Shown here one piece after another: positions 25,675 through 34,082 of a stretch of DNA of 64,000 nt. Below the pieces are notes generated by a model. It did not search any database, was not told where the DNA came from, and saw only the letters and a program-made list of their open reading frames with translations. Source of the DNA: Chryseobacterium caseinilyticum (GTDB taxonomy: Bacteria > Bacteroidota > Bacteroidia > Flavobacteriales > Weeksellaceae); NCBI RefSeq assembly GCF_014837145.1, contig NZ_JACYFS010000008.1, positions 94,553 through 158,552 on the forward strand, read 5' to 3'. Positions within the stretch are counted from its first letter, which is position 1, and each line of letters begins with the position of its first letter. Made by a program: the position numbers and the translations under genes.

Positions 25675-27174
25675 ATGCTAAATTTCCTGAAGAAAAATAT
25701 TGCTTTAGCCTGGGCAAAACGCCACGTTTCGCAAACTGAAAATTTTAAAAACAATGCAGAAAAACTGCAGGAAGAATTATTACTATCGCTTGTAAAAACT
25801 GCTGAGAAAACACTTTTTGGGCGCAGTCATCAGTTTGAAGATATTAAAACCATCAAAGAATTTCAGGACAAAGTAAAAATCAATGATTATGAGGATCTGA
25901 AACCTTACATTGAAAAAGTTAAAAGAGGTCAACGCAGCATTCTTTGGCCTGAAACTCCCGAATATTTTGCGAAAACATCGGGCACTACGTCGGGATCGAA
26001 ATATATTCCTATTTCAAAAGAAGGAATGCCTTTTCAGGTGAAGGGAGCTCAGAGTGCGCTTTTTCATTACATTGCGAAAAAAAACAATGCCGATTTCGTT
26101 AACGGAAAAATGATTTTCCTACAGGGAAGTCCTGAACTGGAAGAGGTTTTTGGAATTAAAACTGGTAGACTTTCAGGGATTGTCGCTCATCATATCCCAA
26201 ATTACCTCCAAAAAAACAGATTGCCAAGTTGGGAAACCAACCTGATTGAAGACTGGGAAACAAAAGTTGATAAAATCGTGGAAGAAACAGAACACGAAAA
26301 TATGACTCTGATTTCCGGAATTCCGCCCTGGCTGGTGATGTATTTTGAAAAACTGACCGAAAAGCACAGTAAAAAAATCAAGCAGCTATTCCCAAATCTT
26401 CAGCTGATTGTCACAGGTGGCGTCAACTACGAGCCTTACAAAGATAAAATGGAATTTCTTCTCGGTGGAAAAGTAGATATTGTGCAAACTTTTCCAGCCT
26501 CGGAAGGATTTTTTGCCTTTCAGGATGATTACACCAAAGACGGACTTTTACTTTTAACCAATCACGGTATTTTTTACGAATTTATTCCTTTAGAACAATA
26601 TGGAAAACCTGATACAGAAAGACTGACTTTAAAGGATGTGGAACTCAATAAAGATTATGCTTTAATTTTAACCACAAATTCAGGACTTTGGGCTTATTCC
26701 ATCGGCGATGTTGTGAGATTTACTGATAAAAACCCTCACAGAATTCTGGTGAGTGGAAGGACAAAGCATTTCACTTCAGCATTTGGTGAGCACGTTATTG
26801 CATTTGAAGTAGAAGAAGCCTTGAAATCTACCGTTCTGAAATATCCAGCAAAAATTACAGAATTTCATCTTGCGCCCCGAGTGAATGCCGAAAGTGAACT
26901 TCCTTATCATGAATGGTTTATAGAGTTTGAAGAAGAGCCTGCAAATTTAAATTTATTCAAAGAAGAACTTGATTTTCAGCTAAGGAACAGAAATTCGTAT
27001 TACGATGATTTGATTTCCGGAAATATTTTACAGCAGCTTAAAATCTCGAAACTCAGAAAGAATGCTTTTAATGAATATGCTAAATCTCAGGGCAAACTGG
27101 GCGGACAAAACAAAATCCCGAGACTTGCCAATGACAGAAAACTGGCAGATTTACTTGAAATATATAAATTATAA
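25675..27174 (+). CDS. GH3-family acyl-adenylate/amidosynthetase-like protein
   Basis: A 499-residue cytoplasmic protein of the GH3 family, known in plants as enzymes that adenylate a carboxylate and join it to an amino acid. The ATP-binding signature FAKTSGTTSGSKYIPIS (about 102-118) is clear. It is followed by SGIPPWLVMYFEKL, a YxxxE-region (QTFPASEGFFAFQ) and the hinge motif YSIGDVVRFTDKNPHRILVSGRTKHF. Bacterial members are widespread in Bacteroidota and their substrates are largely unknown. It is monocistronic, with a -7 box 4 nt before the ATG. I would not infer auxin metabolism from the family name. Confidence 0.88.
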   Translation: MLNFLKKNIALAWAKRHVSQTENFKNNAEKLQEELLLSLVKTAEKTLFGRSHQFEDIKTIKEFQDKVKINDYEDLKPYIEKVKRGQRSILWPETPEYFAKTSGTTSGSKYIPISKEGMPFQVKGAQSALFHYIAKKNNADFVNGKMIFLQGSPELEEVFGIKTGRLSGIVAHHIPNYLQKNRLPSWETNLIEDWETKVDKIVEETEHENMTLISGIPPWLVMYFEKLTEKHSKKIKQLFPNLQLIVTGGVNYEPYKDKMEFLLGGKVDIVQTFPASEGFFAFQDDYTKDGLLLLTNHGIFYEFIPLEQYGKPDTERLTLKDVELNKDYALILTTNSGLWAYSIGDVVRFTDKNPHRILVSGRTKHFTSAFGEHVIAFEVEEALKSTVLKYPAKITEFHLAPRVNAESELPYHEWFIEFEEEPANLNLFKEELDFQLRNRNSYYDDLISGNILQQLKISKLRKNAFNEYAKSQGKLGGQNKIPRLANDRKLADLLEIYKL

Positions 27175-27217
27175 TCACATTTTTTCAATTCCCAAAAGAT
27201 ATATTCGAAAAAAATTA

Positions 27218-27225
27218 TAAATTTG
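27218..27225 (+). promoter_or_regulatory. -7 promoter box TAAATTTG
   Basis: TAAATTTG lies 18 nt before ATG 27244, a normal position for a short leader. Confidence 0.5.
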
Positions 27226-27243
27226 AAAAACTAAAAAATTAAA

Positions 27244-27606
27244 ATGAGAGCATCTGTACTAATAAAATCTTCTCTGCTTACATCATTATTCGTGATTTCG
27301 TCATGTGCAACTACAAAGTATAGCGAAGATATTTCTCAAAACAATTATTCTAATCTTAAAACCGGAAAAATCTACATTGTTGAGAAAAAAGACGGTTCGC
27401 CGAAAGAAAAAATCCTTTTCAAAAACATTGTTGGCGATAACATCGTAGGTACAAAAGGTAAAAAAGACAGTACAGAAGTTACAATCCCGAAAAGTGCTGT
27501 TGCCTCTGTGAAAGACCGTTCTACAGCAAGAGTAACTGGTGGTGCAGTTGTGATCGGCGCAGCCGCAGTTGCCGCAATCGTGATCAGCTCGAACAGAGCA
27601 GATTAA
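27244..27606 (+). CDS. Small lipoprotein with C-terminal hydrophobic segment
   Basis: A 120-residue protein with lipobox LFVISSCATTKY (Cys about 21). The middle (GKIYIVEKKDGSPKEKILFKNI, VTIPKSAVASVKD) is a small beta domain. The Gly/Ala-rich hydrophobic tail GGAVVIGAAAVAAIVISS (about 99-116) could insert in a membrane. I do not recognise the family. It is transcribed alone, with a -7 box upstream and a terminator whose right arm contains the promoter of the next gene. Confidence 0.68.
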   Translation: MRASVLIKSSLLTSLFVISSCATTKYSEDISQNNYSNLKTGKIYIVEKKDGSPKEKILFKNIVGDNIVGTKGKKDSTEVTIPKSAVASVKDRSTARVTGGAVVIGAAAVAAIVISSNRAD

Positions 27607-27638
27607 AAAATGATTTAATTTTCATTAAAATAAATGAT

Positions 27639-27672
27639 AAGTAGCTCTAAATTAATTTTTAGGGCTACTTTT
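27639..27672 (+). terminator. Terminator of the 27244 lipoprotein, overlapping the next promoter
   Basis: AAGTAGCTCTAAA (27639-27651) pairs with TTTAGGGCTACTT (27658-27670), one G-U. The T-run is part of the TACTTTTG box of the MFS gene. Confidence 0.65.
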
Positions 27673-27673
27673 G
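27666..27673 (+). promoter_or_regulatory. -7 promoter box TACTTTTG, 3 nt before the MFS start
   Basis: TACTTTTG fits TAnnTTTG and ends 3 nt before ATG 27677. It overlaps the descending arm of the upstream terminator. The alternative TTG start at 27671 lies inside this box and is rejected. Confidence 0.5.
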
Positions 27674-27676
27674 TAT

Positions 27677-28912
27677 ATGATTTCACTTTCTCCGCTGCAG
27701 ACATTGAAAAATGTTGAGTTCAGAAATCTTCTTACCGGAAGATTTTTTATTGTTTTGGCTTTCAGAATGCTCGCTACATTATTAGGATGGTGGGTTTATC
27801 AGTTGACAAAAGATCCTTTTTCCATCGGACTTATCGGACTTTCTGAAGTAATTCCTGCAGTAAGTTGCGCTTTGTACGCGGGACATATAATTGACACCAA
27901 CGAGAAAAAGAAACTATTACTTATTTGTACTTACGCTTACGTATTCCTGATTGGCCTTTTGTTGATTCCGGCATTCTACAGTTCTGAACTTCATTTTACA
28001 GGTCATCAGATTACCTATTTTATCTACGCTGTTATCTTTTTTACCGGAATTGCAAGGGCATTTATCGGGCCGATTGTTCCGTCGATGATTCCTAAAATTG
28101 TAAAACAAATCAATCTTCCGAATGCCATTACACTAAATCAGGCAACATTTTTGATATCATCAGTTTGCGGTCATGCAGCAGGCGGATTTTTAATTGAATT
28201 CTACGGCATTAAATGGACGGTCTTAACGGTTGTAATTCTGATTACCATTTCATCCATTTTTTTCTGGCAGCTCAACAAACAGTTTTCTGAACATAAAAAA
28301 GGAAGCGTAAAAGTGATGGAAAGCATTCGCGAAGGCGTTTCTTATATTTATAAAACTAAAGAAATTCTCGGAGCTCTATATCTGGATATGTTTGCCGTAC
28401 TTTTTGGAGGAGCGGTGGCGATGATTCCCGTTTTTGCAACTGATATTTTAAAATCCGGAGCTGACGGTTTAGGTTTATTAAATGCCGCTTCAGATATTGG
28501 CTCAATGATTATTATCACGACGTTGGCTTTGGTTCCGCTTAGAAAAAATCAGGGTAAAATTTTGCTTGTTGCTGTAGCAGGGTTCGGAATTTGCATTATC
28601 GGTTTCGGACTTTCAAATTATTATTGGTTATCATTCTTATTTTTAGTCATGAGTGGTATGTTGGATGGAATCTCTGTAGTAATTCGCGGAACTATTGTAC
28701 AGTTGAAAACTCCGGATCATATTCGTGGACGGGTTTTAAGTGTAAATTCAATATTTATCATGTCCAGCAACGAAATGGGACAGTTTGAAAGCGGACTTGC
28801 AGCAAAGCTTTTCGGTGCCGTAAGATCTGTAGTAATCGGAGGTAGTTTAACTGTGCTTATCGCTGTGTTAGTGGGCAGTACAAATCCAAAATTGAGAAAA
28901 ATGCAATATTAA
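27677..28912 (+). CDS. MFS transporter (MFS_3/EntS-like efflux type)
   Basis: A 411-residue inner-membrane protein with about 10-12 hydrophobic segments. FRNLLTGRFFIVLAFRMLAT at the start and the loop DTNEKKKLLLICTYAYVF resemble the MFS_3 group, which includes enterobactin exporter EntS and drug exporters. The second half has GADGLGLLNAASDIGSMI and DHIRGRVLSVNSIFIMSSNEMGQFESGLAA, the latter a signature of that group. The substrate is unknown. The start at ATG 27677 is favoured by its promoter. Likely monocistronic. Confidence 0.83.
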   Translation: MISLSPLQTLKNVEFRNLLTGRFFIVLAFRMLATLLGWWVYQLTKDPFSIGLIGLSEVIPAVSCALYAGHIIDTNEKKKLLLICTYAYVFLIGLLLIPAFYSSELHFTGHQITYFIYAVIFFTGIARAFIGPIVPSMIPKIVKQINLPNAITLNQATFLISSVCGHAAGGFLIEFYGIKWTVLTVVILITISSIFFWQLNKQFSEHKKGSVKVMESIREGVSYIYKTKEILGALYLDMFAVLFGGAVAMIPVFATDILKSGADGLGLLNAASDIGSMIIITTLALVPLRKNQGKILLVAVAGFGICIIGFGLSNYYWLSFLFLVMSGMLDGISVVIRGTIVQLKTPDHIRGRVLSVNSIFIMSSNEMGQFESGLAAKLFGAVRSVVIGGSLTVLIAVLVGSTNPKLRKMQY

Positions 28913-28983
28913 AGCGAAAAAATTATTTTTTTTCAATAGCAAGGGATTTTTATTAACAATTTCTTAAATAAACGTTTGAAAAA

Positions 28984-29015
28984 TTTGTTCAGTACTGGCA
29001 ATTTATATAAATTTG
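28984..29015 (+). promoter_or_regulatory. Promoter upstream of 29035
   Basis: TTTG (28984-28987), a 20-nt spacer and TAAATTTG (29008-29015) form one of the best -33/-7 pairs in the window. The leader before ATG 29035 is about 15-19 nt. Confidence 0.65.
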
Positions 29016-29034
29016 TTTTATATATACATAAAAA

Positions 29035-29634
29035 ATGAATAAATTCCTACTCATTCTATACATATTTGCAGCATCAATAGTAGTATCGGCACAGAATACC
29101 ACTGGTAAAAAGTCTGAAAACGAAATTGCGCTTATCAATGCCGCAAAAAACGCTTCAGAATACGAAACTCTGTTTGCTAAATTTTCAAAATCTACCTCTA
29201 TCGAGAGATGGCAGGCGCATTATTATTCTGCAGTTGTTCAATATTTGAAAACTGAAAGTTTAATTAAAAAATCAACTCCTCAATCGCTTTTTGAATCTAA
29301 TGCTTTGGCATTAAAATACGCTGGAAGCATCATCGATTCGCAGCCTGACAATGCAGATGTGAAAATTTTGGTTGGTCTGGCAAGATTACAGAGAATTCAG
29401 CTCAATAATTCACCAGACGTTCAGAAAGATAAAGAACTTATCATAAAAATCATTTCTGAAGCTGAAGCGTTATCGCCTGACAACCCGAGATTGACTGTAT
29501 TGAAAGCAGGAATGGCGGCAAAATTTTCAGATTTAAACCTTAATTCTGCTCAGCTGTATGCGAAAGCCGCAAAAGATTTCGAAACAGAAACTGCTCCAAA
29601 CTGGGGAAAACAGCTACTTTCTTTAACTAAATAA
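29035..29634 (+). CDS. Exported alpha-helical protein of unknown function
   Basis: A 199-residue protein with a signal peptide (about 1-19, ending VVSAQ). The mature part is helical with TPR-like spacing (WQAHYYSAVVQYLKTES, NALALKYAGSIIDSQPDNADV, ILVGLARLQRIQLN, LSPDNPRLTVLKAGMAAKF), so it may be a small periplasmic TPR-type adaptor. No named family is recognised. It starts a transcript that probably continues into the T9SS type B protein 31 bp downstream. Confidence 0.68.
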   Translation: MNKFLLILYIFAASIVVSAQNTTGKKSENEIALINAAKNASEYETLFAKFSKSTSIERWQAHYYSAVVQYLKTESLIKKSTPQSLFESNALALKYAGSIIDSQPDNADVKILVGLARLQRIQLNNSPDVQKDKELIIKIISEAEALSPDNPRLTVLKAGMAAKFSDLNLNSAQLYAKAAKDFETETAPNWGKQLLSLTK

Positions 29635-29665
29635 TCTTCGGATTAACATTAATACGTTAATTAAA

Positions 29666-31756
29666 ATGAAAAAATATTTATTAATTCTCACCCTTTTTGT
29701 TACCCAGCTGATGATGGCACAGCAAGATTGTGCAACAGCAATTCCGGTGTGCCGAAATTCCGACATTGCACTCACACCAGGAGGAATAGGAAATATTCCG
29801 GAAGCAGCATCGGGAGGTTGTCTTTTCGGAGAAAGTAATTCTCTATGGTTAACCTTTAGCATCGAGACTGCGGGTACTTTAACTTTTGTGATAACTCCTA
29901 CAGGACCGGGTGCAAACAGCATTGACTATGACTGGGCATTATACGGGCCCAATCACAGCTGTGCAAACGTAAATGCAGTACCGTTGAGATGTTCATACGC
30001 TGGATCTGGAAGCGCATTCTTTCCTCTCACGGGATTGAATATGACCGCTACAGACACTACAGAAACGGCAGCGGGTGACGGTTTTGTAAAATATATTGAT
30101 GTACTGCCAGGGCAGGTTTATTATTTACTGCTCAATAATTTCTCTCCTACCGTAGCTCCGTTTTCTTTATCATTCGGAGGTACAGCAACTTTGCTTACTC
30201 CTTTTGATAATAACTCTGCACAGGTTTATCAGCCCTTTCCTTTTTTAGAGCCCGGTATTAACCAGGATGGTGAAATCACAATCTGCAGCAATCCTGCAAC
30301 TTTCGATTTCTCTACATTATCTGCACAGATTTTAAATAACAATACCAATTTTATTGTTAAATATTACAGAACTGCTACGGATGCATTAGATGATATCAAT
30401 GCTATAACGGCACCTATTGTTGTAAATGCAGCAAATACATACACTTACGCAATATCGTATGTAGACCCTACGCAGCCAACGAGTTTCCTCAATCAATGTA
30501 GGGAATTTAATACTATTAATTTCTTAGATAAATCTTTCCAGCTGACCCCGGTTACGCTTACGGAATGTAGTAACAATAATACAGGAACAGCTACTTACGA
30601 TCTTACCGCAGCGGCGATTGGTGCTACACCTAACCTTACATTACAGTATTACCCATCGATGGCAGCACTGAATGCAGGTACAAACCAGATTGCACTTCCT
30701 TATGCATACACAGCAGCAGCAGGTTCTGTTTTTGTGAAAGCAACGAATGAGTTTAATTGTGTAACGATTGTTGAAATAAAACTGGCATTCCATCCTACAG
30801 TAACGGTGACTGAGGCAACACTCAGATCGTGTTTCATTGAAACAAATCCTTCAACAGGACTTTTCAACCTTGCAAGTGCTGTGGTAAACTTAGATCCTGG
30901 AATGACTAAAGAATATTATCCGTCAGAAACAGATGCTATCAACCAGACTAATGAAATTATCAATTTCGGAACATATATCGCTCCAACAGGCTTCGTGTAT
31001 GTAAGAGTAATGAACGCAAACGGTTGCTACACAGTAGCTAAAGTTACTTTAATTGTATTACCACCAGTTTATTCCACTGTTTTGGTTGACAAAGTAATCT
31101 GTATGGAAGACAAAACCACACTTGATGCAGGAACAGGCTTCAACGGATATCAGTGGAGCAACGGAGATACTACACAAACGATTTCTGGTGTGGGCGTAGG
31201 AACTTACTGGGTAAAATTACAGACAGGCGATTGCTGGACAAAACAGGAGGTGAAAATATTCCCTTCTGAACAACCGGTAGTTTCAAACATTGAAATTTCA
31301 AACAACAGCATCACGGTAATTGCAATAGGAGGAACTCCGGCATACAGCTATTCTTTAGATAACAACAACTGGCAGGATTCAAATATATTTAAAGATTTGA
31401 ACAGAGGCGACCATACAGTTTACGTAAAAGATGCTTACGACTGTGAGCCAATTGTAGTAGATATCACTGTTCCAAACATCATCAATGTAATCACACCAAA
31501 CGGAGATGGCGTAAATGATGTGATTGATTACTCTTCATTATCCGGCAAAAAGAATTTAATTCTGAACATCTTTGACAGATATGGAACAAAAATTCATCAG
31601 GCAGATAAAAATAATGGTTACAAATGGGACGGAACTGTTGGTGGCAAAAAAGTACCTACAGGAACTTATTGGTATTCTGTTACCTGGAATGAAAACAATA
31701 AAAACAGCACTCCTATTAAATTCTCAGGATGGGTAATGCTGAAAAACAGAGAATAA
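29666..31756 (+). CDS. Large surface protein with T9SS type B sorting domain (mosaic form A1)
   Basis: A 696-residue secreted protein. The signal peptide is 1-19 (ending LMMAQQ). The N-terminal domain (about 20-185, DCATAIPVC, SIDYDWALYGPN, FSLSFGGTATLLTPF) is shared with the neighbour at 31868. Then come Ig-like repeats of about 85 residues with C-NNNTGTATYDLTAAA and YYPS patterns. The last 90 residues (NVITPNGDGVNDVIDY, FDRYGTKIH, YKWDGT, PTGTYWYSVTW, MLKNRE) form a gliding-motility type C-terminal domain that directs T9SS export. The C-terminal 310 residues match the protein at 38870 better than the immediate neighbour. Adhesin-like role inferred. Confidence 0.9.
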   Translation: MKKYLLILTLFVTQLMMAQQDCATAIPVCRNSDIALTPGGIGNIPEAASGGCLFGESNSLWLTFSIETAGTLTFVITPTGPGANSIDYDWALYGPNHSCANVNAVPLRCSYAGSGSAFFPLTGLNMTATDTTETAAGDGFVKYIDVLPGQVYYLLLNNFSPTVAPFSLSFGGTATLLTPFDNNSAQVYQPFPFLEPGINQDGEITICSNPATFDFSTLSAQILNNNTNFIVKYYRTATDALDDINAITAPIVVNAANTYTYAISYVDPTQPTSFLNQCREFNTINFLDKSFQLTPVTLTECSNNNTGTATYDLTAAAIGATPNLTLQYYPSMAALNAGTNQIALPYAYTAAAGSVFVKATNEFNCVTIVEIKLAFHPTVTVTEATLRSCFIETNPSTGLFNLASAVVNLDPGMTKEYYPSETDAINQTNEIINFGTYIAPTGFVYVRVMNANGCYTVAKVTLIVLPPVYSTVLVDKVICMEDKTTLDAGTGFNGYQWSNGDTTQTISGVGVGTYWVKLQTGDCWTKQEVKIFPSEQPVVSNIEISNNSITVIAIGGTPAYSYSLDNNNWQDSNIFKDLNRGDHTVYVKDAYDCEPIVVDITVPNIINVITPNGDGVNDVIDYSSLSGKKNLILNIFDRYGTKIHQADKNNGYKWDGTVGGKKVPTGTYWYSVTWNENNKNSTPIKFSGWVMLKNRE

Positions 31757-31775
31757 TTTACCAAATCAACAAGAT

Positions 31776-31804
31776 AAAGCCGCATTTTTTGTGCGGCTTT
31801 TATT
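31776..31804 (+). terminator. Terminator after surface protein A1
   Basis: AAAGCCGCA (31776-31784) pairs with TGCGGCTTT (31792-31800), followed by T-rich sequence. Confidence 0.85.
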
Positions 31805-31842
31805 TTCTTTTCATTATCACAACTCTTTAAGTAAAAATTAAT

Positions 31843-31850
31843 TAACTTTG
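31843..31850 (+). promoter_or_regulatory. -7 promoter box TAACTTTG
   Basis: TAACTTTG fits TAnnTTTG, 17 nt before ATG 31868. Confidence 0.5.
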
Positions 31851-31867
31851 TTAAAATTTAATTTAAG

Positions 31868-33925
31868 ATGAAAAAACTACTACTTCTTTTTATTTTAATA
31901 TCATCACAACTATATTATTCGCAGTCAGACTGTGCTACTGCAATTCCAGTATGTGGGAATCTTAACATAAATTACACCCCTACGGGAAATGGAAATCAGG
32001 AACTGCCTACATCCAATGTCCCCGCATCTCTATGCCTTAAAAGTGGTGAACACTTTTCTGTTTGGTATAAATTTAAGATTGCAACACCAGGAACTTTAAA
32101 TTTTGTTATTGACGCAAATGTAAACTCTGACGACTATGATTTTGCAGTTTATGGGCCAAATCCCACTTGTACACCAGCATCACTTCTTACACCAATCAGA
32201 TGTAATTACGCAGGAGCTTCTCCGACAGGAAACACTGGTTTAGCGGCTCAGACAAGCACTTATTTTGAAGCTGAACTGAACGTTCTCGCTGGAGAAGAAT
32301 ATATATTACTGGTAGATAATTTCGTGAGTTCTGCAAACGGATTTTCTTTGTCATTTGGTGGAACAGCAACGCTATTGACTCCATTTGACAATCAATTTGC
32401 CCACACCTACCAACCAAATCCTTTTGTAGCACCATTACCTATAAAAATTTGCGAAAACCCAACTTTATTTAATTTCAATACTTTATCGCCTGGCATTATC
32501 AATGGAAATCCTAACTTTATTGTTCAGTATTATTTGAATTCGTCTAATGCACTAGATGAAGTTAGCCCGATTACTACACCTATAATGGTCAACGCAAATA
32601 ATACTTATTTTTATGCAATCAGTTATATTGACCCAGTAAGCCCTACAAGCTTCCTTAATCAGTGTAGAGAATTTGGTACGGTAAATTTTATAGACAGATC
32701 ATTTAAGCTGAGTAATGCAACACTTACCGAATGTAACAATAATAATATAGGAACTGCGACATACAACCTCACAGCAGCAGCAATAAATCCAACATCGATC
32801 CCAAATCTTACGATCAAATATTATGCTTCGATGGCAGATCTAAATAATAATATTCCTATTACAAATGCAGGAAATTATGTTTCTGCAGAAAAAACTGTTT
32901 ATGCAAAAGCCGTAAATCAGTATGACTGTTCGTTCATCGCACAGATTCAACTTAAATTTTATCCAACTATCATCCTTACACAAGCAAAATTAGAATCTTG
33001 CTTTATTGAAAATGACGTTACAAAAGCGAAGTTCGATCTAACTTCTGCTATGGTTACATCAATGTCGCCAGTTACTAAAAAGTTTTATCGAACTTTAGCA
33101 GATGCAACTAATGGTGTAAACGAGATTATTCCGGCAAACAACTATATTACAATAAGTACAGATGTATATGTAAGAGTATTTGACGGTAATGGATGCTGGG
33201 CAATTACAAAAATCACGCTGGTTGTACTACCACCTGTAAAATCTGCTGTTCTTAAGGACAAAACCATCTGTATGGAAGACAGAACCACTTTAGATGCCGG
33301 CCCTGGTTTCCTAAGCTATGAATGGAGTACAGGTGCCACTACACAAAGTATTACGGGGGTTGCTGTAGGAGCTTATTGGGTAAAACTTCAGACGGGAAAA
33401 TGTTATACTATACAAAATGTGAATGTTTACGCAAGCGATCAGCCTGTAGTATCATCGCTGGATATTGCTAATAATACTGTCACTATAACTGCAAACGGTG
33501 GAGTTCCTGCTTACCAGTACTCAATTAATGGTACAAACTGGCAAGCCTCAAATGTTTTCACAGGACTGCCTCGAGGTGAAAATACATTTTATGTAAAAGA
33601 TTCTTACGATTGCGATCCTGTAATTGTTACAGTTACAGTTCCTAATTTAGTGAATGCAATTACACCAAACGGAGATAATGTAAATGATGTGGTAGACTAC
33701 ACGGCATTAGCTTACAAAAAGAATTTAATCTTTACAGTTTACAACAGATACGGAAACAAAATCTATGAAGCTGATAAAATCCGAAACTACAAATGGGACG
33801 GAACTTCGGGAGGCAAAAAAATTCCTACAGGAACCTACTGGTACAGCATTACATGGACTGAGGATAATAAAAGCAAGACCCAAATCAAATACGACGGGTG
33901 GATTCTTGTAAAAAACAGAGAATAA
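31868..33925 (+). CDS. Large surface protein with T9SS type B sorting domain (mosaic form A2)
   Basis: A 685-residue paralogue of the upstream protein. The signal peptide is about 1-19. The N-terminal domain (SDCATAIPVC, DDYDFAVYGPNPTC, LSFGGTATLLTPF) is the same type as at 29666. From about residue 375 onward it instead matches the protein at 36438 (KDKTICMEDRTTLDAGPGF, YEWSTGATTQSITGV, FTGLPRGEN, TALAYKKNL, EADKIRNYKWDGTSG). It ends in the type B sorting domain (ITPNGDNVNDVVDYT to LVKNRE). It has its own promoter and terminator, so it is probably monocistronic. Function unknown; cell-surface exposure is likely. Confidence 0.9.
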   Translation: MKKLLLLFILISSQLYYSQSDCATAIPVCGNLNINYTPTGNGNQELPTSNVPASLCLKSGEHFSVWYKFKIATPGTLNFVIDANVNSDDYDFAVYGPNPTCTPASLLTPIRCNYAGASPTGNTGLAAQTSTYFEAELNVLAGEEYILLVDNFVSSANGFSLSFGGTATLLTPFDNQFAHTYQPNPFVAPLPIKICENPTLFNFNTLSPGIINGNPNFIVQYYLNSSNALDEVSPITTPIMVNANNTYFYAISYIDPVSPTSFLNQCREFGTVNFIDRSFKLSNATLTECNNNNIGTATYNLTAAAINPTSIPNLTIKYYASMADLNNNIPITNAGNYVSAEKTVYAKAVNQYDCSFIAQIQLKFYPTIILTQAKLESCFIENDVTKAKFDLTSAMVTSMSPVTKKFYRTLADATNGVNEIIPANNYITISTDVYVRVFDGNGCWAITKITLVVLPPVKSAVLKDKTICMEDRTTLDAGPGFLSYEWSTGATTQSITGVAVGAYWVKLQTGKCYTIQNVNVYASDQPVVSSLDIANNTVTITANGGVPAYQYSINGTNWQASNVFTGLPRGENTFYVKDSYDCDPVIVTVTVPNLVNAITPNGDNVNDVVDYTALAYKKNLIFTVYNRYGNKIYEADKIRNYKWDGTSGGKKIPTGTYWYSITWTEDNKSKTQIKYDGWILVKNRE

Positions 33926-33944
33926 ATTCCTATAAATAAATTTT

Positions 33945-33979
33945 AAAATCACCTTCAAACTCTGAAGGTGATTTTTTTT
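33945..33979 (+). terminator. Terminator after surface protein A2
   Basis: AAAATCACCTTC (33945-33956) pairs perfectly with GAAGGTGATTTT (33964-33975), followed by TTTT. Confidence 0.88.
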
Positions 33980-34070
33980 ATTAACACCAAAAACACGACA
34001 ACAAAAGACTTTATGAATATTATCATTGCAAATTGGGGATTAGTATTTATTATTTCATTGCTAAAAAAAT

Positions 34071-34078
34071 TATCTTTG
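34071..34078 (+). promoter_or_regulatory. -7 promoter box TATCTTTG, 4 nt before dnaB
   Basis: TATCTTTG matches TAnnTTTG and ends 4 nt before ATG 34083, predicting a leaderless dnaB mRNA. This is also why the ATG at 34083, not an upstream codon, is used. Confidence 0.5.
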
Positions 34079-34082
34079 CACC

